DNA from: Calidifontibacter indicus
GTDB taxonomy: Bacteria; Actinomycetota; Actinomycetes; Actinomycetales; Dermatophilaceae
DNA: 64,000 bases
Assembly: GCF_003386865.1 (NCBI RefSeq)
Contig: NZ_QTUA01000001.1
Coordinates: 1,488,001 to 1,552,000 of the forward strand
Direction of reading: 5' to 3'
In this document: piece by piece, positions 45,149 to 53,900 of the stretch
How positions within the stretch are numbered: position 1 is the first letter of the stretch
Layout of the letters: the number at the start of each line of letters is the position of its first letter
Translations under genes and position numbers: made by a program
The notes under the pieces: model-generated
The model's database searches: none
Told to the model about the DNA's origin: nothing
What the model saw: the letters and a program-made list of their open reading frames with translations, nothing else

Positions 45149-46070
45149 CCCGCAGCAGGCCGACTTCGCGCCGGGACGGCGGGTGCCGCTCCGGGCGATC
45201 ATCGGATCACTGCGTCGGGGAGCCGGAGACCCCACCTGGATCGAAGGACCCGACGGGATCTGGCGGGGGAGCATCACCCCGCACGGACCGGTCTCGCTCG
45301 GCCTGCGGGTCGAGCGGGCCGTCTCCGGCGACCGGGTGGTCGCGACCGCGCACGGTCCCGGTGCACCGTGGGCGTTGGAACGGTTGCCGCGTCTGCTCGG
45401 TGCCGACGACACCATCGACGACTTCGTCGCTCATCACGATGTTGTCGCCGAAGCTCTTGCTGCGCAACGAGATTGGCGCCTGGGCCGCACAGATCTGGTG
45501 ATCGACGCGTTGGTGCCGGCGATCATCGAGCAACGCGTCACCGGTCGACAGGCGTTCTCCGCCTACCGCACCCTGGTGCGCCGCTACGGCGCGATCGCGC
45601 CCGGGCCGGCCGGGCAGCGCGGCCTGCGCACCCCGCCGTCCGCCGCGCAGTGGTTGCGGGTGCCGTCGTGGGAGTGGTTGCGCGCCGGCGTCGATGCACA
45701 GCGTGCCGACACGGTGATGCGGGCGCTGCGGGTGGCCGCTCGGCTGGAGGAGTGTGTCGACCTGCCGGCGCAGGAGGCGTCACGCCGGTTGCGCACCGTG
45801 CCCGGCATCGGTGTGTGGACGGCCGCGGAGGTCGCCCAGCGGGCCTTCGGCGATCCCGACGCGGTGAGCTTCGGCGACTACCACGTGGCCAAGAACATCG
45901 GCTACGCCCTCACCGGGCAACCCGTCGACGACGCCGGGTTGGCGCAGCTGCTCGAGCCGTACGCCGGGCACCGCTACCGGGTGCAGTATCTGGTGCACGC
46001 CGCCGGCCTGAGCCGTCCGCGTCGCGGACCGCGGCTGAGCCTGCCGACGCACCTGCCGGCGCGGTTCTGA
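45141..46070 (+). CDS. AlkA-like HhH-GPD DNA glycosylase
   Basis: 309 aa. The central VPAIIEQRVTGRQAFSAYR and the helix-hairpin-helix VPGIGVWTAAEVAQRAFGD followed by the catalytic Asp (SFGDYHV) identify a 3-methyladenine DNA glycosylase type of base-excision repair. It is not a glycan gene despite the location, and may mark the older backbone. GTG start overlapping the previous gene. Confidence 0.87.
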   Translation: MTDPQQADFAPGRRVPLRAIIGSLRRGAGDPTWIEGPDGIWRGSITPHGPVSLGLRVERAVSGDRVVATAHGPGAPWALERLPRLLGADDTIDDFVAHHDVVAEALAAQRDWRLGRTDLVIDALVPAIIEQRVTGRQAFSAYRTLVRRYGAIAPGPAGQRGLRTPPSAAQWLRVPSWEWLRAGVDAQRADTVMRALRVAARLEECVDLPAQEASRRLRTVPGIGVWTAAEVAQRAFGDPDAVSFGDYHVAKNIGYALTGQPVDDAGLAQLLEPYAGHRYRVQYLVHAAGLSRPRRGPRLSLPTHLPARF

Positions 46071-46102
46071 GCAGTTCGCCTGCGCACCGATCGCCCGGAC
46101 CC

Positions 46103-46390
46103 TAGGCTCGACCGCGTCGACGGACTCGGGGGAGCCATGGTCGGCGAAGGTCAGCCCGACCGGGCAGTTCCAGATCCTGCACCAGGTGGAACCCAACACG
46201 ATGATGCCGCTGGCGTCGTCGATCAAGGTGTTCGTGATGCTGGCGATCGTCGATGCGGTGCGCACCGGGCGGTACCGCTGGACCACCGTCTTCACCCTCG
46301 CCGCCCAGGACCGCGCCGCGGGCAGCGGCGCAGCGTTTGCGATGGGGTTGGACGGCGCGGTGGGCGGACGGCCGGGTAGGCGGACGCGGA
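46103..46390 (+). pseudogene. Beta-lactamase-type serine hydrolase fragment
   Basis: This 330-base space holds a decayed gene. TAGGCT at 46103-46108 looks like a former promoter. About 90 in-frame codons follow with no start codon at the expected site, reading FQILHQVEPNTMMPLASSIKVFVMLAIVDAV and then TVFTLAAQDRAAGSG. This matches the SxxK (ASSIK) region of class A beta-lactamase-like serine hydrolases. After GSG the frame becomes Gly/Arg-rich low complexity and lacks the SDN and KTG boxes. It is truncated at both ends and unlikely to function. Confidence 0.7.
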
Positions 46391-46400
46391 GTGGACGGCG

Positions 46401-47204
46401 TCAGCGGGGTTGCTTGCCGGCGCGCAGGATGGCCGCGCGGGCGAGCGACTCGATGGAGTCGACGAGTTCGGGGCGGTTGCTCCAGCCCTGCTGGGCGTGG
46501 ATGACCGAGAGTTCGGTGCAGCCGAGAACGACGACGTCCGACTGCTGCGCGAGGCGGGAGATGACCGCCTCGAGGCCGGCGAGGTCGATCGGTCCGCCCG
46601 CCTTCACGCCGTCGTAGATCACCGACATCGTGAGCTGCTGATCGGCGTCGTCGGGGTAGATCGTCTGCGCGCCGAGCGAATCCAGCACTCGCTCGTAGAC
46701 CTTCGCGGCGCGGGTGCCGTTGGTCGCGAGCAGGCCGATGCGCGGCGACCGGTCGGAGGAGCCATCACCGGCTCGCTCGTCAGCCCGCTCGGCGGCACGC
46801 TCCACGGCAGCCTTAGCGGTCTCCTCGACGATCGACAGGATCGGCTGCGAGGTGGCCGCGGCGATCGTCGGCAGGAAGTGGTAGGCGGTGTTGCACGGGA
46901 TCACCGTGAAGTCGGTGCCGATGGCGTCGAGGCGCGCGGCGTCACGAGCGAGCACCGGCCCGGGGTCGGGCGCGTCGTCGGACAGGATGCGGGCCGTGCG
47001 ATCGGGCTGGCTGGAGTGCACCAGCACGACCAGGTCGAGGTGCTCCTGATCGGTCGCCGCCGGGGTGAGCCGCACGAGCACGTCCTGGAAGAGCGCCGTC
47101 GCGGCAGGACCGTTGCCGCCGATTACGCCGACCGTCGGGCCCGGCCAAGACGCGTCCTCGTTCACCGGGAGCGGCGAATTGTCCTGTGCCTGTTCGGAGT
47201 TCAC
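46401..47204 (-). CDS. Aspartate/glutamate racemase family protein
   Basis: 267 aa. Both catalytic cysteines are present: Cys104 in VIPCNTAYHF and Cys229 in LGCTELSVI; the N-terminus GVIGGNGPAATALFQ is typical of aspartate racemases. It interconverts L- and D-aspartate (or glutamate). Its GTG overlaps the stop of the ATP-grasp ligase (GTGA), so the two work together, most likely by supplying D-Asp to the ligase. Confidence 0.88.
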   Translation of the reverse strand: MNSEQAQDNSPLPVNEDASWPGPTVGVIGGNGPAATALFQDVLVRLTPAATDQEHLDLVVLVHSSQPDRTARILSDDAPDPGPVLARDAARLDAIGTDFTVIPCNTAYHFLPTIAAATSQPILSIVEETAKAAVERAAERADERAGDGSSDRSPRIGLLATNGTRAAKVYERVLDSLGAQTIYPDDADQQLTMSVIYDGVKAGGPIDLAGLEAVISRLAQQSDVVVLGCTELSVIHAQQGWSNRPELVDSIESLARAAILRAGKQPR

Positions 47205-48484
47205 ACCAACGCCTTCGGCTCGGGGTAGTACCGGCGGTATTTGCGCACGTAGTTGACCTGGTTCATCGCGATCCACTGCCAGCGCTTCGGGCTCTTCTCC
47301 GCCTTGTAGAACCACGGGTTGGTGACCTCGCCGTCCTTGAGCAGCTTGTTGAGCTTGGCCTTGGTGGCGGGGTCGGTGACGTACTTCTTGAGCAGGCGCA
47401 CGGGCACGGCACTGAAGACGTGCTCGGTGGTGGTCTCGATGACCGGGCGCCCCTCGAGCGACTCGCCCTTGACCCACTCGTTGACGTACCACTCGACGAC
47501 GTTGTGGCCCGCGGCCGTGATGTAGAAGCTCGTGCCGCCGAGGCGCGGGTTGAGTTCGAAGAACACCGTCTCGCCGATGCGCGGATCGAACTTCATGTCG
47601 AAGTTCGCCCAGCCGCGCCAGCCGACGTGTTCGAGCAGCCGGGTCGCGGCCGCAACGGCCTCGTGGTCGACGCCGGTCATGATCGCAGCGGGGAAGCCGC
47701 GGGTGTCCGGGGCGTGTTCCTCGAGCAGCACCCGACCGAAGCAGGCGAACTTCACCTCGCCCTGCTTGCTGACGTAGCAGGTGAGGATGCGCATGCCCTG
47801 GTCGTCGCCGGGGATGACGTCCTGCAGGATGAACTTGTCGCGGTAACCGGCCGCATGCAGCTTGCCGAGCAGGTCGTCGAGTTCGGCCCGTGACGACGCC
47901 GAGTGGATCTTCTGCTTGCCGGCGAAGTCGACGCCGGCGTACGCCTCCGCGTTCGACGGCTTCGCGATCACCGGGAAGGTGAGGGAGTCCAATTGGGCTG
48001 CGGCCGAGTCGGATCCGTGGTCCGAGACCTCGTAGACGACGGTCGCGGGGTGCGGGATGTCCAGCTCGTGGCACAGCTGCGCGAAGTTCTCCTTGCGGGT
48101 GAGTCGGTCGATGAGTTCCGGCTCGCTGTAGGGGATGAGGTAGAGGTCGTCGAGCCGGTGCTTCACCCGGGCCAGCACACTCACGACGTGGTCGGTGGTG
48201 GCCAGCAGCAGGCGCTTGTCCGAGCCGACCTTCGGAGCCAGGTCGCGCAGCGTGGCGACGAGCAACTCGGGGTCTTCCAGCGACGGGATCTGTCGGTGCT
48301 CGACCAGGCAGCTGTGCGCGATCGGACCGGCGACCATGCGCGACACGATGAGCGTGCGGTAGCCGTACGCCATGTGGAACGAGCGGGCGAGGCTGTAGCC
48401 GAGCCGGTCGCCGCCGAGGACGACAGGCACGAAGTCCTGGCCGGGGATGATGGCGGAGGGTCCGGGCGCGACGATGTCAGGCAT
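47201..48484 (-). CDS. ATP-grasp ligase, likely D-aspartate ligase
   Basis: 427 aa ATP-grasp protein (PVIAKPSNAEAYAGVDFAGK near residue 150, ELNPRLGGTS with metal ligands near 280). It resembles carboxylate-amine ligases such as the Enterococcus D-aspartate ligase, which joins D-Asp to the lysine of the peptidoglycan precursor. The coupled racemase gene supports this; a different carboxylate-amine substrate cannot be excluded. ATG at 48484, eight bases after TAGGCT. It is the last island gene before cofE. Confidence 0.78.
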   Translation of the reverse strand: MPDIVAPGPSAIIPGQDFVPVVLGGDRLGYSLARSFHMAYGYRTLIVSRMVAGPIAHSCLVEHRQIPSLEDPELLVATLRDLAPKVGSDKRLLLATTDHVVSVLARVKHRLDDLYLIPYSEPELIDRLTRKENFAQLCHELDIPHPATVVYEVSDHGSDSAAAQLDSLTFPVIAKPSNAEAYAGVDFAGKQKIHSASSRAELDDLLGKLHAAGYRDKFILQDVIPGDDQGMRILTCYVSKQGEVKFACFGRVLLEEHAPDTRGFPAAIMTGVDHEAVAAATRLLEHVGWRGWANFDMKFDPRIGETVFFELNPRLGGTSFYITAAGHNVVEWYVNEWVKGESLEGRPVIETTTEHVFSAVPVRLLKKYVTDPATKAKLNKLLKDGEVTNPWFYKAEKSPKRWQWIAMNQVNYVRKYRRYYPEPKALV

Positions 48485-48492
48485 GGCACCCG

Positions 48493-48498
48493 AGCCTA
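48493..48498 (-). promoter_or_regulatory. -10 element of ATP-grasp/racemase operon, overlapping cofE stop
   Basis: TAGGCT on the minus strand, eight bases before the ATG at 48484. It overlaps the stop of cofE, so transcription can be separate from the F420 operon. Confidence 0.5.
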
Positions 48499-49575
48499 AT
48501 GGCGCGAGTCGCCGATCCTGACGCGGACGCCGTCCGTCACCGGTGTGAGGTCGGCGACCAACCGCTCGCCGGCCAGCGCCACCTCGAACCTCGCCGCGCA
48601 GCGGCCGAGCGCGTACGGGTCGGCGCAGACCACCGTCCAGTCGGTGCCGGCGCCGTCGAGCCCGGCGTCCTGGCTGGTCTCGTCGGGGGCCACGGCGACC
48701 GCCCACGCCCGGTGCACCCGGTCCTCGAGCGGTTCGGGGTGCACCGATTCGATGCCGACCTGCTGCGACAGTGGCGTGCCGGCAGCGACGCCGAGCGCGT
48801 CACGCACCGCCTCGGCGCGGCCGAGGGCGAACCAGTCGGTGGGGCCCGAGCGCACCAGGGTGCGGGCGCCGGCAGCCTGCGGGTCGAGGAAGCGGGCATC
48901 GAGGCCGCGCACGATCGCGACCGGGACGCGGTCGAGCTTGCCCTTCACCAGGTCGGCGGCCGCGGCGACCTCGTCGGCGACATTGCGCACGGTCACCGCG
49001 AGGTCGTGGCCGTGGGTGTCGGCGAGACCGCGGAGGTCCTCCAGCGGCGAGATGCCGTGGCAGCCGAGCGCGAAGTCGGTGAGTCCGCCGCGCCACGACC
49101 GGCCCGAGGTGTCGGAGAGCACGACCGCGAAGTCGCCGTGGCCGACGAGTGACGAGAGTTCGCCGTGGATGCGCCCGGCCTCGGCGTCGGGGTCGTGCGG
49201 CAGCAGCAGTCGCACGTCGTCGTCGGCGTTCGAGGAGTCGATGCCGGCCCCGGCCATCACCGGCCCTGCCTTGGCCTCGACCACCCGGGTGTGGCCGGTG
49301 GAGGTGCGGCGTTCGGCAACGACCCGAACCGATTCGGTCAGCACCAGATCTGCGCGTTCGATCGAGGGGTCGCCGTGCAGGCCGAGCGCCTTGGAGACGA
49401 CCTTGCTGGTGATCACCACGACGTCGCCCGGTGCCAGGGCGAGGTCGGCGCCGGCGAGCGCGTCATGGACGACCGCGGCCAACGACGTGCCGGTGGTGAT
49501 CTCGCCGATGCCCCTGACCGGCAGGATCGTCAGCCCATCGGTGGAGCCTGCGGGCCTGTTCACCGGCACACTCAC
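48496..49575 (-). CDS. cofE: Coenzyme F420-0:L-glutamate ligase (short FbiB-like)
   Basis: 359 aa. The first 250 residues are a CofE domain (LPVRGIGEITTGTSLAAVV, DVVVITSKVVSKALG, VVLSDTSGRSWRGG, GCHGISPLEDLRG) that adds glutamates to F420-0 with GTP. Mycobacterial FbiB continues with a nitroreductase domain of about 200 residues. Here only about 100 residues follow, without a recognisable flavin-binding fold, so this is a reduced form. GTG start overlapping the cofD stop (GTGA). Confidence 0.88.
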   Translation of the reverse strand: MSVPVNRPAGSTDGLTILPVRGIGEITTGTSLAAVVHDALAGADLALAPGDVVVITSKVVSKALGLHGDPSIERADLVLTESVRVVAERRTSTGHTRVVEAKAGPVMAGAGIDSSNADDDVRLLLPHDPDAEAGRIHGELSSLVGHGDFAVVLSDTSGRSWRGGLTDFALGCHGISPLEDLRGLADTHGHDLAVTVRNVADEVAAAADLVKGKLDRVPVAIVRGLDARFLDPQAAGARTLVRSGPTDWFALGRAEAVRDALGVAAGTPLSQQVGIESVHPEPLEDRVHRAWAVAVAPDETSQDAGLDGAGTDWTVVCADPYALGRCAARFEVALAGERLVADLTPVTDGVRVRIGDSRH

Positions 49576-50564
49576 GGACGCAGTTCCAGACCGAGCCGGA
49601 CGGCGGCCGCGGCCATCGCCTCGGTGGCGGCTGCGTCCTTCATCAGCAAGGGCAGCGCGACGGTGCGCGGCCCCTTGCCCGAGCGGGTCGCGGCCGCGAA
49701 CGCGGTCTCGTCGGCGGTGTCGATCAGCCAACCGTCCAGGAAATCGGCGTAGAGCGACGCGACGCCGGCGGGGGAGACCTCGACGTCGAGCGCCGCGAGG
49801 CAGGCGTCGGCGTGGCCGCGCACCGGTCCGCCGCCGACGATGGGGGAGACACCCACGACCGGGGCTTCGGTGCCGCGCAACGCTTCTCGCACGCCGGGCA
49901 CCAGCAGGATGATCCCGATCGACACCACCGGGTTGCTCGGCGGCAGGATCACCAGGTCGGCGGAACGGATCGCGTCGAGCACTCCGGGAGCTGCCGCGGC
50001 GCGGTCCATGCCGGCGACCACGAAGCGGCGCGCGGGCACCTTCGCCTGCATCCGGATCCACCACTCCTGGAAGTGGACCGCCCGCTCGGAGTCGCCCTCG
50101 TCGACCACCACGTGCGTCTCGACGAGGTCGTCGGTCATCGGCAGGAGGCGGACGCCCTGACCTGGCAGGCCCCAGCGTGCGGCGAGCCGTTCGGTCACCT
50201 GCGACGGCGTTGCGCCCTGGGCCAGCCACATGCTGCGCGCGATGTGGGTGCCCATGTCCCGGTCACCCAGGCCGAACCACTGCGGCTCGACGCCGTAGGC
50301 GGCGAGTTCCTGCTGCACCGCGAAGGTCTCGTCGGCGCGACCCCAGCCCTGCTGTTCGTGGATGCCACCACCGAGCGTGTAGAGCAGCGTGTCGACGTCG
50401 GGGCTGACCCGCAGACCGAAGAGCGTGATGTCGTCGCCGGTGTTGGCCACGACGGTCAGCTCGTGGGGACCGTTGTCGAGGGAGTCGAGGGAGTCGAGGT
50501 GTCGACGCAGACCACGCAGGAATCGGGCGCCGCCGACGCCGCCGGCCAGGGCTGTGATGCGCAT
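49572..50564 (-). CDS. cofD: 2-phospho-L-lactate/enolpyruvyl transferase of F420 synthesis
   Basis: 330 aa (CofD/FbiA). It joins the phosphoenolpyruvate- or lactate-derived unit to Fo to give F420-0 or dehydro-F420-0. ITALAGGVGGARFLRGL, VANTGDDITLFGLRVSPD, LGDRDMGTHI and ILPPSNPVVSIG are diagnostic. The ATG at 50564 was chosen over an upstream frame because conservation starts there. It precedes cofE and diverges from whiB. Confidence 0.93.
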   Translation of the reverse strand: MRITALAGGVGGARFLRGLRRHLDSLDSLDNGPHELTVVANTGDDITLFGLRVSPDVDTLLYTLGGGIHEQQGWGRADETFAVQQELAAYGVEPQWFGLGDRDMGTHIARSMWLAQGATPSQVTERLAARWGLPGQGVRLLPMTDDLVETHVVVDEGDSERAVHFQEWWIRMQAKVPARRFVVAGMDRAAAAPGVLDAIRSADLVILPPSNPVVSIGIILLVPGVREALRGTEAPVVGVSPIVGGGPVRGHADACLAALDVEVSPAGVASLYADFLDGWLIDTADETAFAAATRSGKGPRTVALPLLMKDAAATEAMAAAAVRLGLELRP

Positions 50565-50641
50565 GGGGCGCAAGTGTGTCAGTCGGTGCCGATAGCATGA
50601 TTTTCGGGTCCCGTGCGACTTCCTCACTTACCTGTTCGCAC

Positions 50642-50671
50642 TTGACGAACAGGGCACGACACGCGTGTAAT
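50642..50671 (+). promoter_or_regulatory. Sigma-70-type promoter of whiB
   Basis: TTGACG, an 18-base spacer, then TGTAAT, giving a transcript that starts about 30 bases before the whiB GTG. It is the clearest -35/-10 pair in the window. A TAGCAT at 50593-50598 could be a second start. Confidence 0.6.
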
Positions 50672-50707
50672 GACACCGTTGTAATTCCGTCGGCGTCAGG
50701 AGGGACC

Positions 50708-50980
50708 GTGCAGGAATTTTCTTTGTTCGCGGTAGAGCCGCTCGATGTCGACGAGGACGGTGCCCTCGGTTGGCAGGAGCGTGCTCTGTGTGCGCAGACC
50801 GACCCCGAGGCGTTCTTCCCCGAGAAGGGCGGCTCCACCCGCGAGGCCAAGAAGGTCTGTGTCGGGTGCGAGGTCAAGGCCGAGTGCTTGGAGTACGCAC
50901 TGGCCAACGACGAGCGCTTCGGCATCTGGGGTGGCCTGTCCGAGCGCGAGCGTCGCAAGTTGAAGAAGCGAGCGGTCTAG
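50708..50980 (+). CDS. whiB: WhiB2/WhmD-type iron-sulfur transcription factor
   Basis: 90 aa. Four iron-sulfur ligands Cys28, Cys51, Cys54 and Cys60 (CxxC at 51-54), the GxWGG beta-turn IWGGLSERERRKLKK and a basic C-terminus are intact. Its place beside cofD and near manB is that of WhiB2, a septation regulator in actinomycetes. GTG start with GGAGG four bases upstream. Confidence 0.95.
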   Translation: MQEFSLFAVEPLDVDEDGALGWQERALCAQTDPEAFFPEKGGSTREAKKVCVGCEVKAECLEYALANDERFGIWGGLSERERRKLKKRAV

Positions 50981-50992
50981 TCCGCTTCCGCT

Positions 50993-53900
50993 GTGGTGAC
51001 CCTCATGCTCACCTCCGACGTTGACGGGTCGCACTTTCCGGAGGACGAAGGCCCGCGGCTGAGCGTCACCACGATGGTGGTGGTGCGCCACGGCGGCGAG
51101 CGTCTCGAGGCAACACTCGAGTCGCTGATCGCCCAGCACCGCCGTCCCGACCGGCTGGTGCTCATCGACACCACCGAAGAACGTTCCACCCACCGCGTCA
51201 TCGACGCCCACATCGGGCTACGGGACGCCTTCCCGGACGTCTCCGTGGTCACCGTCCCCGCGGGCGCCACCTTCGCCGACACCATCGACATCGCCGTCGA
51301 GGCCCTGCCCGAGCCGGGCGACGACGTCGTCGTCACCAAACGCAGCCGCACCCGCGCCGACAAGCGACCGATCCGGCCGCGCGACCGGCACGAGTGGCTC
51401 TGGCTGTTGCACGAGGAGAACCGCCCCGACGCCTCCGCACTCGACGCCCTCGTCGAAACCGTCGGTCGCACCGACCGCATCGGCGTTGCCGGTTGCAAGG
51501 TGCGCGACGCCGAGCACCAGCGGCGACTGGTCAATGTCGGCCTCGAGGTCACCCGCACCGGCCGACACATCGGCGAGCGGATGCAGCACGAGTTCGACCA
51601 GGGGCAGCACGACGACCGCGCCGATGTGCTCGCGGTCAGCAGCAGCGGCCTGCTCATCCGCCGCGACGTCTACGCCGGCCTGGGCGGGTTCGACCCCGCG
51701 TTCGACGGTGACGGCGACGGCCTCGACCTGTGCTGGCGGGCGCACCTGACCGGCCATCAGGTCGTCGTCGTGCCCGACGCGGTCGTGCACCAGTTCACCG
51801 GTGACAACCCCGACGAGGGGCATGCCGACCCCGACCTCCCGGCGCCGCGCAGCCCGCGCACGTTGCGCCGCCATCGGCAGGTGGCGCTCGCGCGCTCGTC
51901 CCTGCTCGGTTGGCCGGTGATGAGCCTGTGGGTGTTCGTCTCCGGCATCGTGCTCGGCCTGGCGATGTTGCTGGTCAAACGACCCCGGCGCGCCGTGGCG
52001 GAGTTCGCCCAGGCGACCGCGCCGTTCGGTCTGGTGCGCATCGTCGGGGCCCGCAGTCGCTTCTTCGGTCGGGCGAGCGCCCGCCGCCGGTACCTGTCAG
52101 GGCTGTTCGTCGGTGCGGGCGCCGCCTTCGCGAGCGCCCGCGACTCCTTGCGCGCCGCCGTCACACTCGACGACGCCCCGGCCGGCCAGCCGCTGATCGA
52201 ACAGGGCACCGGGGAGACCGGTCCCGTCGACGACGACGCCCAGGCGCTCGCCGCACCGCGGCGTCCGCTGGGTCGGCTCGCCCTCAGCCCCGGCTTCTGG
52301 ACGGTGCTGGCGCTGCTGGTGGTCGCCGGGGTGCAGTGGCGCGAACTGCTCGGCAGCCGCTCGTTCCAGGGCCGTTCGGGCGCGATCACCGGAGGCGAGC
52401 TGCGACCCTTCGCCACCGACTCCGGCGGCATCTGGCGGCTCTACCACGACAGTTGGACCGGCGCCGGGGTCGGCGGCCCGAACCAGCACAGCGAATACCT
52501 CCCCGTGCTGTGGCCGCTCGCCTGGGTGATCGAGCACATCGCCGGGCTCGCTCATGCCACCAGCGGTCACACCGCCGTCCTGTGGCTGTTGGCGTTGACC
52601 ATCCCGCTGTCCGGTCTCACCGCCTATCGCGCCGGACGCGTCCTCACTCCGCACGCGTGGCCGCGCGCCGTGGTGGCCGCCCTGTGGGCGACGACCGCGC
52701 TGGCGACCACGGCGTCGGCGCAGGGTCGGCTGGGCCCGGCCGTCGGCCATGTCCTGGCGCCCCTGGTGTTCGCCGGAGTCGTTGCGGTCGCCCGCCCGCG
52801 GGCATCGGTGACGATGACCTTCGCCACCGTGCTCGCCGATGGTCTGCTCGGCGCCTTCGCGCCCGTGCTGCTGGCCTTCGCGACGGTGGCCGCGCTGTTC
52901 GTGGTGGTGTTCGCATCGGGTGGGGCGCGGTTGCGTGGGCTCGTGGTCGCCGTGCTGCCGTGGGCGCTGCTCGGCGCACAGACCCGGCGCCTCATCGACG
53001 ACCCCCGACTGATCTTCTCCGGACCGGGCAATCTGCTCACCGGGCCCGCGCCGCAGGTCGAGCCGTGGCAGTTGGCGCTGTTGCACCCCGGCGGTGCGGG
53101 CTCCTACCCGGTGCTGCTCGGTCTGCCCCTGGTGGTGCTCGCGGTGCTCGGGTTGTTCGCGCCCGGGCGGCACCGCTTCATGATCGGCGCGTCGGTGCTG
53201 GGGCTCGCCGGTCTCGCGCTAGCGTTGCTGGCGCCCCGCCTCACCGTCATGCAGACGGCCGACGGCGCGCGGACGCTGTGGGCCGGGGTGCCGTTGCAGG
53301 TTTTCGCGCTCGCCTGTGCGGGCATCGCGCTGACCGGTCTGGCGGCCCCCCATCCGCGCACGCGCACCGCGCGCGCCCTGTTGCACCCCGCGTGCGCGGC
53401 CGTCGCGGCGGTGCTGACGCTCGGTGTGATCGGTTGGGCGGGCTGGGCCGGTGAGGTGACCGCGTTGCGTCCGGTCGCGCAGCCGCTGCCGGAGCTGGTC
53501 AGCAAGCAGTTCGCCGGGCCGCGGTCGGTGCGCGCATTGGTGCTCACCGTCGATCGGGACGGCGACCTGACCTACCGGGTGCAGGGCCGCGAGGCGGGCC
53601 TGCCGGTCACCGATCTCGCGCTGCCTGCGCCGAGCGGGGGCTCGGTCACTGCGACCGCCGTGAACGACCTGCTGCGCGGTCAGGGCGAGGCCGCCGCCGG
53701 GGCTCTGCACCGGCTGGCCATCGGTTACGTCGTGTTGTCGGGTCCCGGTGCCGACCGTTCCGAGGTCGTCGGCGCCCTGCAAGGCGGGGGATCGCTGCTG
53801 CGGATGAACGCCTCGGCCACGAACCACGTGTGGCGGGTCGCGCCGCAGGCCGTGGCCGACCGCTCCCGCACCGTCGCCAGCAGCCGGCTCGTGCTTCACG

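Noticed and set aside
46137-46379. ATG-initiated frame of 80 codons at the serine hydrolase remnant
   Set aside because: Its translation has no similarity pattern, whereas the neighbouring frame clearly encodes serine hydrolase residues.
24808-48484. Insertion sequence or integrase carrying the glycan island
   Set aside because: I found no transposase, integrase, tRNA or flanking direct repeats within the interval or at its borders.
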